Shown here in pieces: positions 1 through 10,635 of a stretch of DNA of 64,000 bases. Below the pieces are notes generated by a model. It saw only the letters and a program-made list of their open reading frames with translations, was not told where the DNA came from and ran no database searches. The translations under genes and the position numbers were made by a program. Within the stretch, counting starts at the first letter, position 1. Each line of letters starts with the position of its first letter. Origin of the DNA: Odontesthes bonariensis (Eukaryota; Chordata; Actinopteri; Atheriniformes; Atherinopsidae). The stretch is taken from assembly GCF_027942865.1 (NCBI RefSeq), contig NC_134508.1, forward strand, positions 32,609,466 to 32,673,465, in the 5' to 3' direction.

Positions 1-238
1 AGATCCATCATTATGGTCATGGCCGCACTTGGCTCTTGATAATTTCCTTAGACTGCAATAATTGTAAAGCAAGCATTTTTTTCTTGGAAAGAAATCGTGC
101 AAGATTAATTGCATATTGTAGTTAAGATAAATCAGACAGTCCATTTTTGTTTTGACATTCATTTCCATTGTGACCATATGTAACCGTCCTACAAAAAGCT
201 GAATTACTTACATAACATATCTGAAAAGTAAGACTTAC

Positions 239-407
239 CTTTAAAATCTGTGGAGAATACATTGACTCCCTCAACGTCCACTGAGTAGAGTCCAGCATCA
301 TCTTTTCCTAGGTTTTTAATTGTGAAAATGTATTTTTTGCCAACTTGTTTCAAGCTATGCTTGATCCCATCCTGGTCTTCTTTGGAGAATGGAACCATGA
401 CACCATT
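239..407 (-). CDS. igfn1: IGFN1-like gene, coding exon with second Ig-type domain (C-terminal half)
   Basis: This 169-nt exon (56 codons plus one base) is the last igfn1 exon in transcription order inside the window. It has an AG acceptor at 408-409 and a GTAAGT donor at 238-233. It opens NGVMVPFSKEDQ and continues through a strand region (KKYIFTIKNL) into the Ig hallmark DDAGLYSVDVEG, where Tyr replaces the usual YxC arrangement and no Cys follows. IGFN1 has Ig and FN3 domains, is expressed in skeletal muscle and is known to bind the kyphoscoliosis peptidase. The exon follows the 589-702 exon in phase 0 and ends in phase 1, so at least one more exon lies beyond the left edge. In-frame reading past the donor gives only intron sequence. 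A related fish paralogue of igfn1 is the main alternative identity. Confidence 0.88.
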
Positions 408-451
408 CTGACAGATTTAGGGACATTTTAATTATTAACACTACAGAAAAG

Positions 452-578
452 TAAGTAAATACATAAATAAGTAAGGAAGGAAGTGAATAAATAAATAGGT
501 TAATGGGTTAATTGATAGAAAAAAAAAAGTAAATACATAAATAAATGAGTACATAAGTAAATAAATGAATAAGTAGTT
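452..578. repeat. A/T-rich simple repeat in igfn1 intron
   Basis: Degenerate TAAA/TAAG-type low-complexity DNA (recurring agtaaatacataaata blocks) fills most of the intron between the 239-407 and 589-702 exons. It has no coding potential and ends a few bases before the downstream donor. Confidence 0.7.
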
Positions 579-588
579 TTAGCCTTAC

Positions 589-702
589 CTTGTACAGATA
601 CATTTTGCTGGATGGATCCTTAAGATCCATGTCCAACTCAATTGTTGCACAATCGTCATCTTTCACCTCAATATGTTTCAGTGTGCCGATGTGTGAGATA
701 AA
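589..702 (-). CDS. igfn1: IGFN1-like gene, coding exon starting second Ig-type domain
   Basis: A 114-nt exon of exactly 38 codons, phase 0 at both ends, with acceptor CAG at 703-705 and donor GTAAGG at 588-583. It reads FISHIGTLKHIEV, then an acidic stretch (KDDDCATIELDMDLKD) and ends KMYLYK. This is the IGFN1-type segment between the helical linker and the second Ig-like domain: strands A to C, with the rest supplied by the 239-407 exon. The match to the family rests on remembered IGFN1 sequence, not on a search. The join to both neighbouring exons keeps one open frame. Confidence 0.9.
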
Positions 703-853
703 CTGTTGTAAAAAATTAGATACACATAGAATTAGAATAATGTTTGAGTACCTACATAGAAACTAGAGGAAGGAACAGATCATCACAAGGACATCCTAAA
801 GTATGATTTTAGAGAGGTCTTAACTAATGGAAACAAGAATCAGTAGGCCACAC

Positions 854-1037
854 CTGCGCAATCTCCTCCTCTCGTTCTTTTTTCATTTCATTAAGTTTCT
901 TCAGCATTTTACGGAAGTCAGTGATGTTGTACTCGGCACAGAGCCTCTCGTAGTCTTTCTTATCAGCACTGAGAAGGATTTCCCAGATCATTTCTTCTGT
1001 TTGCATTGGCTTTTCCTCACGTGTTCCATCTGGATTA
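854..1037 (-). CDS. igfn1: IGFN1-like gene, helical linker exon (WEILLSADKKDY segment)
   Basis: A 184-nt exon: one base completing an Arg codon from the 1173-1206 exon, then 61 codons. Acceptor is CAG at 1038-1040 and donor GTGTGG at 853-848. It contains EEMIWEILLSADKKDYERLC followed by a Lys/Glu-rich helix (MLKKLNEMKKEREEEIAQ). This charged helical block between two Ig domains is the most diagnostic part of IGFN1 and is the basis for the gene call. Comparable segments occur near the muscle M-band and myosin-binding protein families, but the WEILLSADKKDYE order is IGFN1-like. A small plus-strand ORF over the same bases is a shadow. Confidence 0.93.
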
Positions 1038-1172
1038 CTGCAGAATAAGAAACTGTTTGAAGCTCCACTGAAATAATTGCTGTTACATTGGCAGTGTTAC
1101 TGGAGTCACTGGGATATTAGAACTTTTTATTTTCAACAGACAGTAGGTTACGTTTACAGTGTTTTTCCTCAC

Positions 1173-1206
1173 CGTTTTTTAAGTTTTTTTCTGATTTCTG
1201 CTGCAT
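1173..1206 (-). CDS. igfn1: IGFN1-like gene, 34-nt micro-exon
   Basis: A very short exon that automatic ORF calling misses. Acceptor CTCAG at 1207-1211, donor GTGAGG at 1172-1167. It takes one G from the previous exon (making Asp), encodes AAEIRKKLKK, and leaves CG, which the next exon completes to Arg. The encoded DAAEIRKKLKKR corresponds to the basic linker upstream of the WEILLSADKKDY segment in IGFN1. Phase agreement on both sides (in at phase 1, out at phase 2) is the main support. Confidence 0.85.
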
Positions 1207-1852
1207 CTGAGGAACCATAACAAAAAAGAAAAACATCAATCGGTAACAAAATATTTGTTTACATCTTCTTTAACAGTAGTAATACATAAAACTAGTTCTT
1301 TTAACTTTATGCTTTGCACACAAAATATCCAATCTCCAAAAAAATCTTTAAGATATAGAGTATGAAGAATAAGTGTTCTGACCAGAAAAAGCTCAAATAA
1401 CTTATGTATCTAATCAAATGCAAAAAAGGCTCACAGCAACAGCTGGATTCTGGAAGCTGACGTTCGTATTTTTCTGATACATTCAAAAAGGAGTTGTGGA
1501 CTAAGTGGACTTGTGGACTTGTTAAGTGTCAGTGCAAACTGGCATATGCTGATGTGACACATGCAACATGGCCAGCAGATTTGATCAAATAATTCAAATG
1601 AATTACTTAAATAAGACAATGGCAATTTATAGATAAAAGCTAACTGAGCTACATTATCATTCTGAGTTTTTGATGGATTTATTATAAACCATCACCTTTT
1701 TCCATCTTTACATTCAGCTGATTACCAATTCCATGATATGATAAATGTATTGTTAATTACTGTTCACTGTTTGCATTTAACACAAGGAAACAAATGGGCA
1801 GCTTAGAATACTTTACCAAAAGTTTTGGTGTCTAATTAAATGTGAACCTTAC
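1207..1852. other. igfn1: igfn1 intron, nothing further recognised
   Basis: A 646-bp AT-rich intron between the 45-nt and 34-nt exons. Short ORFs here have no family resemblance and no coherent splice sites. I see no repeat family in it. Confidence 0.7.
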
Positions 1853-1897
1853 CTTCTACTTGTACCTTTTCAAATTCCTTGGCTTTAGAGAATCCAA
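1853..1897 (-). CDS. igfn1: IGFN1-like gene, 45-nt linker exon
   Basis: A short exon with acceptor TTCACAG at 1898-1904 and donor GTAAGG at 1852-1847. It completes a Val codon (G + TT) and encodes GFSKAKEFEKVQVE, leaving one G. This is the stretch directly after the first Ig domain, corresponding to the VGF..K linker of IGFN1. It is in frame with the 2022-2121 exon before it and the 1173-1206 micro-exon after it. Confidence 0.87.
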
Positions 1898-2021
1898 CTG
1901 TGAATAAGCACAACTTTAGGTCATTTTTTGTCATGTTTTTGGCTCAACTCAACATAAACATACGCCTGTTATCATCCACATTTGAGAAAGACAGTGATGC
2001 AGAGAATGATGCAACTCCTAC

Positions 2022-2121
2022 CCGCAATAACATTGAGGACGACGGTGCAAACGGCTCTCCCATATTCATTTAATGCAAAACACTTGTAGGTGTCAGCATC
2101 CTCTGGAGCCACCTTCGGGAA
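2022..2121 (-). CDS. igfn1: IGFN1-like gene, exon with C-terminal half of first Ig domain
   Basis: A 100-nt exon (33 codons plus one base); acceptor TTAG at 2122-2125, donor GTAGGA at 2021-2016. It begins FPKVAPEDADTYKCFALNEYGRA and carries the Ig F-strand signature D-A-D-T-Y-K-C with the conserved Cys, then NEYG and the G strand (VCTVVLNVI). This is a classic I-set Ig ending. It starts in phase 0 directly after the 2242-2384 exon, so the Ig domain is split across two exons as is usual in this family. Confidence 0.92.
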
Positions 2122-2241
2122 CTAATTAAACACAGTAATTGCAATTTCATTGTCTTTATTCTTCTGTTGTTATTGTCTTAATATTGCTCATTAAAACTTA
2201 GAGGTAGTTGCACATTGCCCCACTTTGTATTTTGAGCTTAC

Positions 2242-2384
2242 CTCAAGGGTATGTTCATGCGATGCCTCATTATATTTTTGCTCACACAACCCAGGGCATA
2301 AAGGTATTTCACCATTTGCTCTGCTCCATGTTACAGTAGGCATTGGGTCGCCCATCACAATGGCTTTAAAGACAGCAAATTTAC
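2242..2384 (-). CDS. igfn1: IGFN1-like gene, exon with N-terminal half of first Ig domain
   Basis: A 143-nt exon: two bases completing Gly, then 47 codons. Acceptor CACAG at 2385-2389, donor GTAAGC at 2241-2236. It encodes KFAVFKAIVMGDPMPTVTWS, the B and C strands of an I-set Ig domain with the invariant Trp and the G-x-P-x-P-x-V-x-W pattern. The B-strand Cys expected in F-x-C is Ala here (FKA). The later Cys residues (PLCPGLCEQ) lie outside the canonical position. The domain continues in the 2022-2121 exon. Confidence 0.92.
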
Positions 2385-2475
2385 CTGTGACAAAGTAAAT
2401 ACATGCTAGAAATTACAAATGAAGTCCAGGTGTATTTATCCACTGAATCCATCATACAGAATGATGAAAACCTAC

Positions 2476-2595
2476 CCTCTTGAATAGTAAGAGCAATGGG
2501 TTTTCGGGTGAAATCTGGAGTTGTCTTTTCTTCTGGAAGTTCCTCAATAAACTGCGTTATCATGACACCAGGCACTTTTGACTTCTTCTTGAAGC
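2476..2595 (-). CDS. igfn1: IGFN1-like gene, N-terminal exon (KSKVPGVMITQF)
   Basis: A 120-nt exon, acceptor TTAG at 2596-2599 and donor GTAGGT at 2475-2470. After two bases completing a codon it encodes FKKKSKVPGVMITQFIEEL, then PEEKTTPDFTRKP and IALTIQEG. This basic N-terminus leading into the first Ig domain is the most upstream exon I can place with confidence. It needs an upstream exon ending in phase 1 that supplies the start codon; none is securely identified in the window. An internal ATG (V-M-I-T-Q) is possible but would discard a conserved-looking segment. Confidence 0.9.
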
Positions 2596-3621
2596 CTAAT
2601 CAAATAAAAACCAATTAAAAATGGGACAAACTTGACAAACTTAATTCAGAATGAATGCTAACAGACATAATATAGAGTGAATAAAAGTTAGGGTGCAATT
2701 AAGCTATGGAGAAATAAATTTAGATACTATGATATGACACTTAAACAGAAAACATCTATTGATTCATTTCTTATGAGCCACTTATGTAAATCATTCTTAA
2801 ATAAATATTTATTAAGAATAAATTCAAATTTACTTAAAAATGAATGCAAATCTAAAACCCAGCTGTCGAGAAAACACTTGTACGTGTGAATTTCAAACAT
2901 ATGAGTGAAGGATTTATTTGAAGAAGGAGCATATTTTTTATATGTGAAAATGCCACCATGCCAGATCCAAATCGTGACCACTCTATGTAATAACAGCTAC
3001 AATTTCTTGTGTCAAATAGGAATGTATGTAAAGTTATGTATCCGATTTATGTTCTTCTCTCAGCCAACCCAGTGAAGTTGTATTTGTTTAGTTGGGACTG
3101 TTTGACCCCGCTGGTAGTTTCTTGAACTTTCTGTCACAGTTTATAGAATTCCAGCTGCTATTTTTGCAAGAATAAAAGCACAAGTCAGTTAATTTACCAT
3201 CCCAACTGCACGGCTCCTCTTGTGCACATGCTTTGCTCTGACCCTTAACCCTCACAACTCGTTTAACTCGGAGGACTCATAATGGGAAATGTTTTCTGTG
3301 AGAACTGCAGCAAGATAGACAAACACTTTTTGTTTTGTTTTGTTTACACAGACTTTTATGTAGCCAACTGGGTAAAAACTGAAGCTGTTTTTAAGACACT
3401 GAACATCATTGATGGAAGTTTTTGGATTAGGGGGTGTAGTTAAATCCTGATTTAAAGTTTTTAAGTCCGCTTCTTCGCCAACAGACAATTGTTATTACAA
3501 TAATAAGATACTATTATTAATATTAGAAATTTTATGTTGAATTAACATAAATTGGAACTTTGGACCAGTCGTATTTAGGATAGTTCATCTGTGTTTTGTT
3601 TTTTTATCTGAGTTAAATAAC
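2596..3621. other. igfn1: upstream igfn1 intron or 5' region
   Basis: AT-rich DNA upstream of the last secure igfn1 exon. A 78-nt stretch at 3198-3275 on the minus strand is phase-compatible as an additional exon but has a poor acceptor (see findings). A minus-strand open frame near 3252-3488 has no recognisable domain. Nothing else is supported. Confidence 0.5.
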
Positions 3622-3625
3622 TTAA

Positions 3626-4277
3626 AGGGATAGTTCGCCTCTTTTGACATGAAGCTGTATGACATCCCATATTAGCAATATCATTTATGAACATTTTCTT
3701 ACCCCCTGCTGCGTCCTGTGAGCCGAGTTCCAGCCTCGTTTTGGCGTTGACGAAGGTAGTCTGGCTAGTTGGCTGGGGTCGCAAAAATAAAGCGTCTTGC
3801 TTCTCAAAACAATATGCGTTCAAAAGAGTAATACATTTGCATCACAAAATCGTTAGCCAGAAAAAGTCAGACCTCATAATCGCTTGGCACTATTTCTCTC
3901 TACCTTCGTATCACTATGGGCTGTGTAAACTGTGCAGACCGAGCAGTCCCCTGCTTCCGAGCATTAAACACCGTAACAGGTGCAGCTGTCGATATGAAGG
4001 GAGGCAAAAATAGCGTCAAGCGATTGTGAGGTCTGACTTTTTCTGGATAACGATTTTGTGATGCAAATGTATTACTCTATTGAACGCATATTGTTTTGAG
4101 AAGCAAGACGCTTTATTTTTGTGACCCCAGCCAACTAGCCGGACTACCTTCGTCAACGCCAAAACGAGGCCGGAACTCGGCTCACAGGACGCAGCAGGGG
4201 GTAAGTCAATGTTCATAAATGATATTGCTAATGTAGGATGTCATACAGCTTCATGTCAAAAGAGGCGAACTATCCTT
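3626..4277. mobile_element. palindromic TTAA-flanked MITE (piggyBac/Kolobok-type target site)
   Basis: The two ends are long inverted repeats of about 285 bp: 3626-3912 reads AGGGATAGTTCGCCTCTTTT inward and 3990-4277 is its diverged reverse complement. Both sides are flanked by TTAA (3622-3625 and 4278-4281), which fits a TTAA target duplication. The centre (about 3913-3989) is unique and too short for a transposase, so the element is non-autonomous. Open frames on opposite strands at 3687-4013 and 4016-4216 mirror each other because of the palindrome and are not genes. The TTAA site is used by piggyBac and Kolobok superfamilies; which one mobilised it cannot be decided here. Confidence 0.85.
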
Positions 4278-4290
4278 TTAAGTGTATTAC

Positions 4291-4365
4291 AAAAAAAAGT
4301 TTCTTAAATTTCATGGTCTCCTTTGTTCTATTCTTGGCAAAGTTCAGTTTCACTTTGTGAGAACC
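4291..4365 (-). other. possible additional upstream exon of igfn1
   Basis: A strong acceptor (long pyrimidine tract then TTTTCAG at 4366-4372) precedes a 75-nt stretch open in a single frame. It reads GSHKVKLNFAKNRTKETMKF and is rich in Lys, like the exon at 2476. A GTAATA donor follows at 4290-4285. Against it: it ends in phase 0 whereas the 2476-2595 exon needs a phase-1 donor, and the MITE lies only 13 bp away. Treat as a hypothesis. Confidence 0.25.
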
Positions 4366-7300
4366 CTGAAAAGAAAAAGAAAAAATGGCCTAAATAGTTG
4401 ATTTATGGGGTGAAACAATGAATATGAAATGGTTCACTGAAGTGTAATCAGCCCCAAAGTGCCAAGACTACATATAGCTCACATGTTTAGTTATTGAGAA
4501 TTAGTATCTATTAATTGGTCAGTGGTTCATATTCTAGTGCTTTGGACCCAGAATCCCCTAGAGTAGCGAAAATAGACCAACCGTCAGCAACCTTGAGGAC
4601 AGCAACACTGAGTGCTGATCACTGAGGTATGTCTGGTCCTGGAATCCCTGGTCTTTATTTATTTTCACATAGAATGAAAAACCTATAGCAGGCAGAATAT
4701 TAATCGTATAGTTTGTAGTATTTGAATATGTGAGAGCAGGGCCTCAGCATTTTCCCAGTCTAAAGCATTTTGCAGGTGAATAGTTTGCAGCAGGAGCCAC
4801 TGAACAGTTCTGCTGTATTTAGCAGAATTGTGATAACATTGTGCTGTTTTTTTTTCTCCTGTTAACAAGCTGAACGTTGACCATGTGGAATTGCATGGAA
4901 GATGCAGACATAATTAAGAGCAAAAGATGTTTGCATCGAAATATTGGTCAGCATTGAAATTCAAGTAGAATGCATGTTCAAGCCCAGGCATTGACTTCAT
5001 GGGTCAGTCAGCCAACACATTATATTTGGCATAAATTCTGTGCAAAAAGATTTAAGAGACTCATCATTCTGGGACTTACATGTGTGATTTAAAATTACTG
5101 TGAAATGTATAAATGTTATTTATGGGTCATATTAGAGCTGCATTTCAGAAAATTTTAGGCCATAGCTGTAAGAAGAGTAAGCCTGCTATCACTAAAGCAC
5201 AGGAGGTTTTTCATTCTGTTATCGGGTGAAAATGCCTGTAGCTGAAAATAATTGAACTGCTCCTATCATATTTCTAATGCAGTTGCCCTGATTGACTATC
5301 TTCTGTTTGAGGTGTCTACTAAACAAAATAGTTTCGAAAGACAACTTTTTAAGCTTTACTCACGTGGTCCAGTAAGAATGTTAATTTTTTATTTTTTGTA
5401 ATTATTTTGTTTGTGCATCACATTAAATAAACTCGCAGCAAAAATTGTTGCCATAGTAGGCATCACTGTATTTACAAAGCAGTGTTTAGTATTAAGTAGG
5501 TATTCAGAAATAGCATCTTCTCCACAGTATGGTTTCTTGTGCACTGTATATAGCAAAAGGAATGCATGAACTGCTGCTTTGAAGGGACTTTATGTATTTT
5601 CTGTCTTTGTAACATGATACTTAGAAAAATCTAAATATTATTTACATTCTGCATTTGACTGTTTTTTCTATTTATTTTATCTCTTCATTAAATTTGTAAT
5701 TTTATTATCAGTGCAGCCTTAGCCACTTTCCTGTCTCGGCTGGTAGAAATCTGCAGCATCTCAACTGTTCAGTATGCAGCTGGAAAACAGATAAAGTAAT
5801 AAGATCTAAAAACCTCAGATGCCTTTATGTCACAGCTGAGTTTGAATCTGTCCTTGAGGAACATTCCAGAAAGCAGGTTGAGTTATATCTGAGTTTCTTA
5901 ACCCTTAAAAAAAAAAAAAAAACCCTGCTGCTGTGAAGTTGCCTGAAGTGTCTTCATTTTTTCCCCCTACAGTTCAAGTCAAAGTTCACAATATGCAACA
6001 AGACTGTTATTTTGCAGTTTTGTCTGGGGAAAATTGTCAGAATTCTAGTTGGTCATTCATTTTATTTGTTCTTCTGCTTTTTGTTTTATATTTTCATTCA
6101 AGCAAACTGCCTCAACAGTAATGTTCACAGGACATACATCACTCTCCTGCATCACGGATGCATCCAGTATTCTAAAATAAATGCACATGCTTCTCATTTT
6201 TATGACTCAGACATCAAATCAACTGTCATGTTTTTAGTTTCCCTGCAATGAAAACATGCATTACTGAAATCAATGTTGGAAAAATGTTAAAGTTTTAGAC
6301 ATAACTGATCCATTTCAGACTGGCCATGTACATACATTCTTTCATTTTATTAAAAGAATAGTTGTTTGATGGTGATTCCTGCAGGTTGAAAGGATACAAA
6401 GAGTTAAGAGGAGTTTTTAAACTAGATGTGAAATATACAAGGTATGATATAAAGTACCCAGCTCAGGAAATTGACATCTGCTCAGTTATTTATGGGCGTA
6501 CAAAGGTGAATAAAACATGTTAATTCCTCGATTCTTACACAGGATCTTTGTTGGAGCAGCTGTGTTTTTAAAGTTTAATGTTCTTTAACATTTCTGCCTT
6601 CACTGGGTTAGCTAGCTTGAAAAGACTCTGCTCTTTATTTGCATGTCAACATAGTTGATCGTATCAAAGCTTTTTCAGTGTTCGAGTTAAAATAACCTGT
6701 TATTGTTGTGAAGTTATTTTAAATGTCATCTTCGAGTAGAAGATGAGAGGATGACCAACTCCCACCCTTCTGCTTCAGCCAACAGCAGAGGTAACCTCTA
6801 AAGTTATCAGGGCATGTCAATGGCATCAATGGCATCTATACAGACTGACGTGGGACTTCTGATGTCTTTGTACCAATAACAAGAGACTTTTTTTCATTTT
6901 ATTGTTATCACAAGAAAATTAGCTTTATATTCTGAAATGATGACAGATATTAATCAGTTATCAAGACAAAATAGGCTTTATCTTGACAGATTGGGAAAAT
7001 TAACTTGTTATCTGGATAAAGCATGTGGAGTAATTTCAGGCATGGCTATTCTCACCTTAATATTTTAACTCCACTGGTGATTGCATTTATCTTTTTTCTT
7101 TTCAGCATGTCTGCACTTAATTCTTTGTTTCTACTCTGAACTGAACTCTGATCAGTTGCTTTAAAATCTGAACTATTTTCCATCTCAGAATTCAGGAGAT
7201 TGTTTGTCAGGGCTGCAACAGACCCCTACTCTATAGGGACTTAGTCACAGAATATCATTTTTGGTTTCCGATGAAGATATCACTTAAATGACCTTGTTTT

Positions 7301-9729
7301 ATTTTATGTCTTTGTTGAAACATAAGGACAAATTCTGAAGTTTTAAAAGTGTACTTTTGCAGCCTTCATGCTGCAATCATGTCCTTCTAGACATTTCACA
7401 GTTCACGTATTGAGACTGAGCTTTCACAGCAGCTTGTCAAGCTTGTCAATATGCTTTTAGACTTATTTGTAAAAAGTGGCATATTCCCTTTAAATTACAA
7501 TGTAAAGTAGATACATGACAATCAGACGCATTTCCTTCTAGCAACAGGAGGTAGTTGTTGTTCAAACAGTGTGGAGGGTTCATGAAAATGTCACAATGAA
7601 ATGCATCTGTTGTGACACTGAAAGTTAAATCATCCTTTTTGGATGACACCTTTCAAGAAATGATGAAGAGCTCATCATACATGCAACTCATCCAACATGG
7701 AGTCATGCAGATACAGAAGGTGAATCGTTTTTGTGATTCGGTTTCTTTTTTCTTGCATACCTTTGCTGTCGGGGTGAGCTCCCTCAGAACCGTCGATTTA
7801 ACACACAACGTGACAGTGGGAGAGGGCACAGGACAGGTAAATATTAATCCTGACAAAAGCACCATGGCAGGTTGGAACTTCGACAGGATTATGAACACAT
7901 AATATACACAGAACACCACATATACAGTACGGGACCCCGGAATGGGAAACACAAACACAGACACAACTTTGGCACGCCAAAATATTCAGACACGACACAA
8001 CAGATTTTTTTAGTAGGGGACAACATTGGATACAACCAGTTAGCAATGTGGTGTTGCAGCAGCATGGAAATAGTTGTGCTCTGCAACTGTTGTTTAGACT
8101 CAACACAAAGCTTTCTTACGCAGTTTCTCACGGCAGACATCTCAGGATGACTTGATGACTTGAGGCAGGGCTTGAGAGAATTTGAAGAAATACTTGGGAG
8201 GGAAAGCAATTTGCAGGATGTTAATTAAGAATTAGCCTTAAATTTGTCTTCTATCAAACAAGAATATAATTAATTTTCAATTCTGTTCACTTGTGACAGC
8301 GTTGTGTGTTGCATTGACCCTTTTGTTACCATCAGATGCACACCAGCAGTGTTTCGAAACTTCTGTAGTTATTCCTTGTCTGTGTATCAGGAAAAGTTGT
8401 TTTCCCCAACATGATGTTCAATAAATAGCTTGTTTGGAGTCCTGTCTTCTGGCACTTCTGATTCCCCAGTTCATATTTTTGGCCAACATCCTTGTGATTC
8501 CATCCAAGAGAGGTACAAGCTTCACAGCCAGCATTCAAACCAAATGAAACTCATGGCTGCTGTCATGGATTGAGGAGAAGTGCCTCTTTCTCTCTCCACA
8601 CTCAGAAGAAAAGGTTTTTGCTATTGAGATTTCTGACATCATAAACTATAGTGCAGGGATTTGAAAAAATATATATTTTTTAAATCATTGTTATTTAAAC
8701 TCCTTTTGATGGTCTCTGTGGTGCTGATCTTCATGTAATTCCGCTCCATACTGCTTTATTCTGATGCCTTTGGTTCCATATCTTCATGTTTTTGTGACAG
8801 TGTAAACAAAAATAACATCTTGTCATCTTTGTCATGGTAGTTTTATGAGGTCATTCTACATCTTGTGGATTTGTGTTTCTTTGATGCAACATTGCATGAA
8901 TCTTCATTTTTTTTTATAGAGTATAGTTGTAAATTGTAGCTCAGATGGATCCTGTTGATAATCATTTTTGAGAGAAAGAGAATACAGGTCGAGACAGCTG
9001 GAATACCGACCTCTGTCTGATTTCTGCACTTACCCGCCTGCCCTGTGGCAGTTTGATCGGTCACCTTTGTCTTCTTCCACATCTTTATTTCCTCTTGAGC
9101 TCTGCAGATTCAGAGGGCTCTGCCCAAAAGAGACAGAAGATGAAACATAAAAACCGTTAGCACTTCATACATTCATGACTGACATTCTCCCCAGAGTTTG
9201 AAGTTCCACGATGTAACTTTTGGATTGGCTTCTACTTGTTCATTCTCTTTTTAAAAGTTTAAACAGATGCCACTCAAATGTTTTCATGTAGTTATTTAAA
9301 ACTACTGGAGGAATTACAGCAGCTCTGAATTACTCAGACAGCTTTTTTTTTTGTCACTCTGCTTCTCTTCACCTCTGCAGTTACTCTGACTGGTCAGTAA
9401 GAGGCAGCAGGCAGTGTTATTTAAAGTAGCTGTTGGTCTTAACATGATCTGAATTCCTGTCCTACGAATCCTTTCCAGGCATCTGTTAATCAAGCACAGA
9501 TAAACAGGAGCAAGAGTTCTGCTTAGTTTTGAAATAGTGCACACAGGGCGACTTCTTTGGCCTCCCAGCACATCTGTTGCCAGTCATTTTTAGTTCAGTT
9601 TTAAAAGTTAAAAAAGCACTTTGAAGAAGTTTAGGCACTAAAGTAAAGAGGGGACACTTTCTAACTCAGTGCAAGAACTTTTGATTTAGTGCACAAAATA
9701 GATACAACTTCAGTCATGTCTGTCATGAG
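4366..9729. other. intergenic or upstream DNA, no gene recognised
   Basis: About 5.4 kb of AT-rich sequence. It contains an A-run near 5907-5922 and several overlapping open frames of about 100 codons on both strands at 7.6-8.2 kb with no recognisable domain. The igfn1 first exon and promoter may lie here, but I cannot point to them. Confidence 0.5.
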
Positions 9730-9970
9730 CAGAGCTCTCAAGTCTCACACATTGAGCGTGACAGTCACGAACTCCCACCACACATTGTATTTCTCACGCT
9801 GAAAAAAAATTTGAATATAAATTTCTCTGGCGTCTCCCTAAGTCTGACCAGAGCAGTTATTAATAACAACGACACTAATAATAATATTATTAATGAAAGA
9901 CCCCCATTCCTACGACCCGTCCAACCGGCCCACCCAACGGGGGAATTGAGGGATCTCACTCTTGCCTGCA
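9730..9970. mobile_element. probable truncated hAT-like non-autonomous element
   Basis: It begins CAGAGCTCTCAAGTCTCACA, which resembles the terminus of a fish hAT-type MITE family, followed by the TCACG-rich block such elements carry. I do not find a clean matching inverted end on the right, so the 3' boundary is approximate and the copy seems truncated. Recognition is from memory of fish repeats. Confidence 0.4.
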
Positions 9971-10545
9971 TTCAAAACTTTAATTTAACTGTGGTGCTTG
10001 GGAGGTATGTTTTTATTGGCAGTGTTGTCTCGTTGTGTTCAGTCTCTTCTGACAGGTCATGATTAGAATAAATGGACAATGGCAGTAGGTAGGACACAAG
10101 GTGTAAATCCAAACTGACTCGATGCTGAGATCAGACTCTGTAAAAGTTATCCTTCATGTTGAAAGAATGTTACCCAACCTGCTGAAGGTTGGTCTCATTA
10201 CCTTCACTCTATTTTTGTGGTTGGTGTCTCACTGCAGATTCACTTTGTATGATGGATGAATCAAAAATCTAAATATCTAATTTTTTTATACTACTGGATA
10301 AAGTTTTTTTTTACCACTGTTATCACAATGTTTTTTTTTTTTTAGCTATATGCCTATTAGTGTTTCACATTTTTGTTTGAGAACTTTTAACGAAAAAAGG
10401 GAATGAAGGTACAGATAGAAAATTTTAGAGACGGGGGGGGGGGGCATTACACAATGATCAGACCTTTGTGGTCATGTTCTGTCTGTGTAACCATAAGGCT
10501 ACCTTGAGTCCCAACCACAGTTACATGTTATTGAGGTTGTGTTGT

Positions 10546-10635
10546 TCTGTGATGGACTGGCAAACTGTACAGGGGGTGCTGCTCCTCTTATCCAGTGACA
10601 GCCCCCTTAGTATGGATGGATGGATGATAGATGGT
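10546..10635 (+). repeat. 3' fragment of a fish SINE-like repeat
   Basis: It contains TGTGATGGACTGGCAAACTG followed by a GTGCTGC block and a short ATGGATGG tail. The same GATGGACTGGCAACCTGTCC block occurs in the fuller copy at 24197-24512, so this is a diverged 3' piece of the same family. A run of 12 G lies just upstream at 10433-10444. Confidence 0.55.

Noticed and set aside
3687..4216. Two similar open frames on opposite strands (108 and 66 codons)
   Set aside because: They are the two arms of a palindromic MITE read in mirror image.
7446..8209. Cluster of overlapping open frames of about 100 codons on both strands
   Set aside because: No recognisable domain, no consistent frame and no splice signals; could be an old unclassified repeat.
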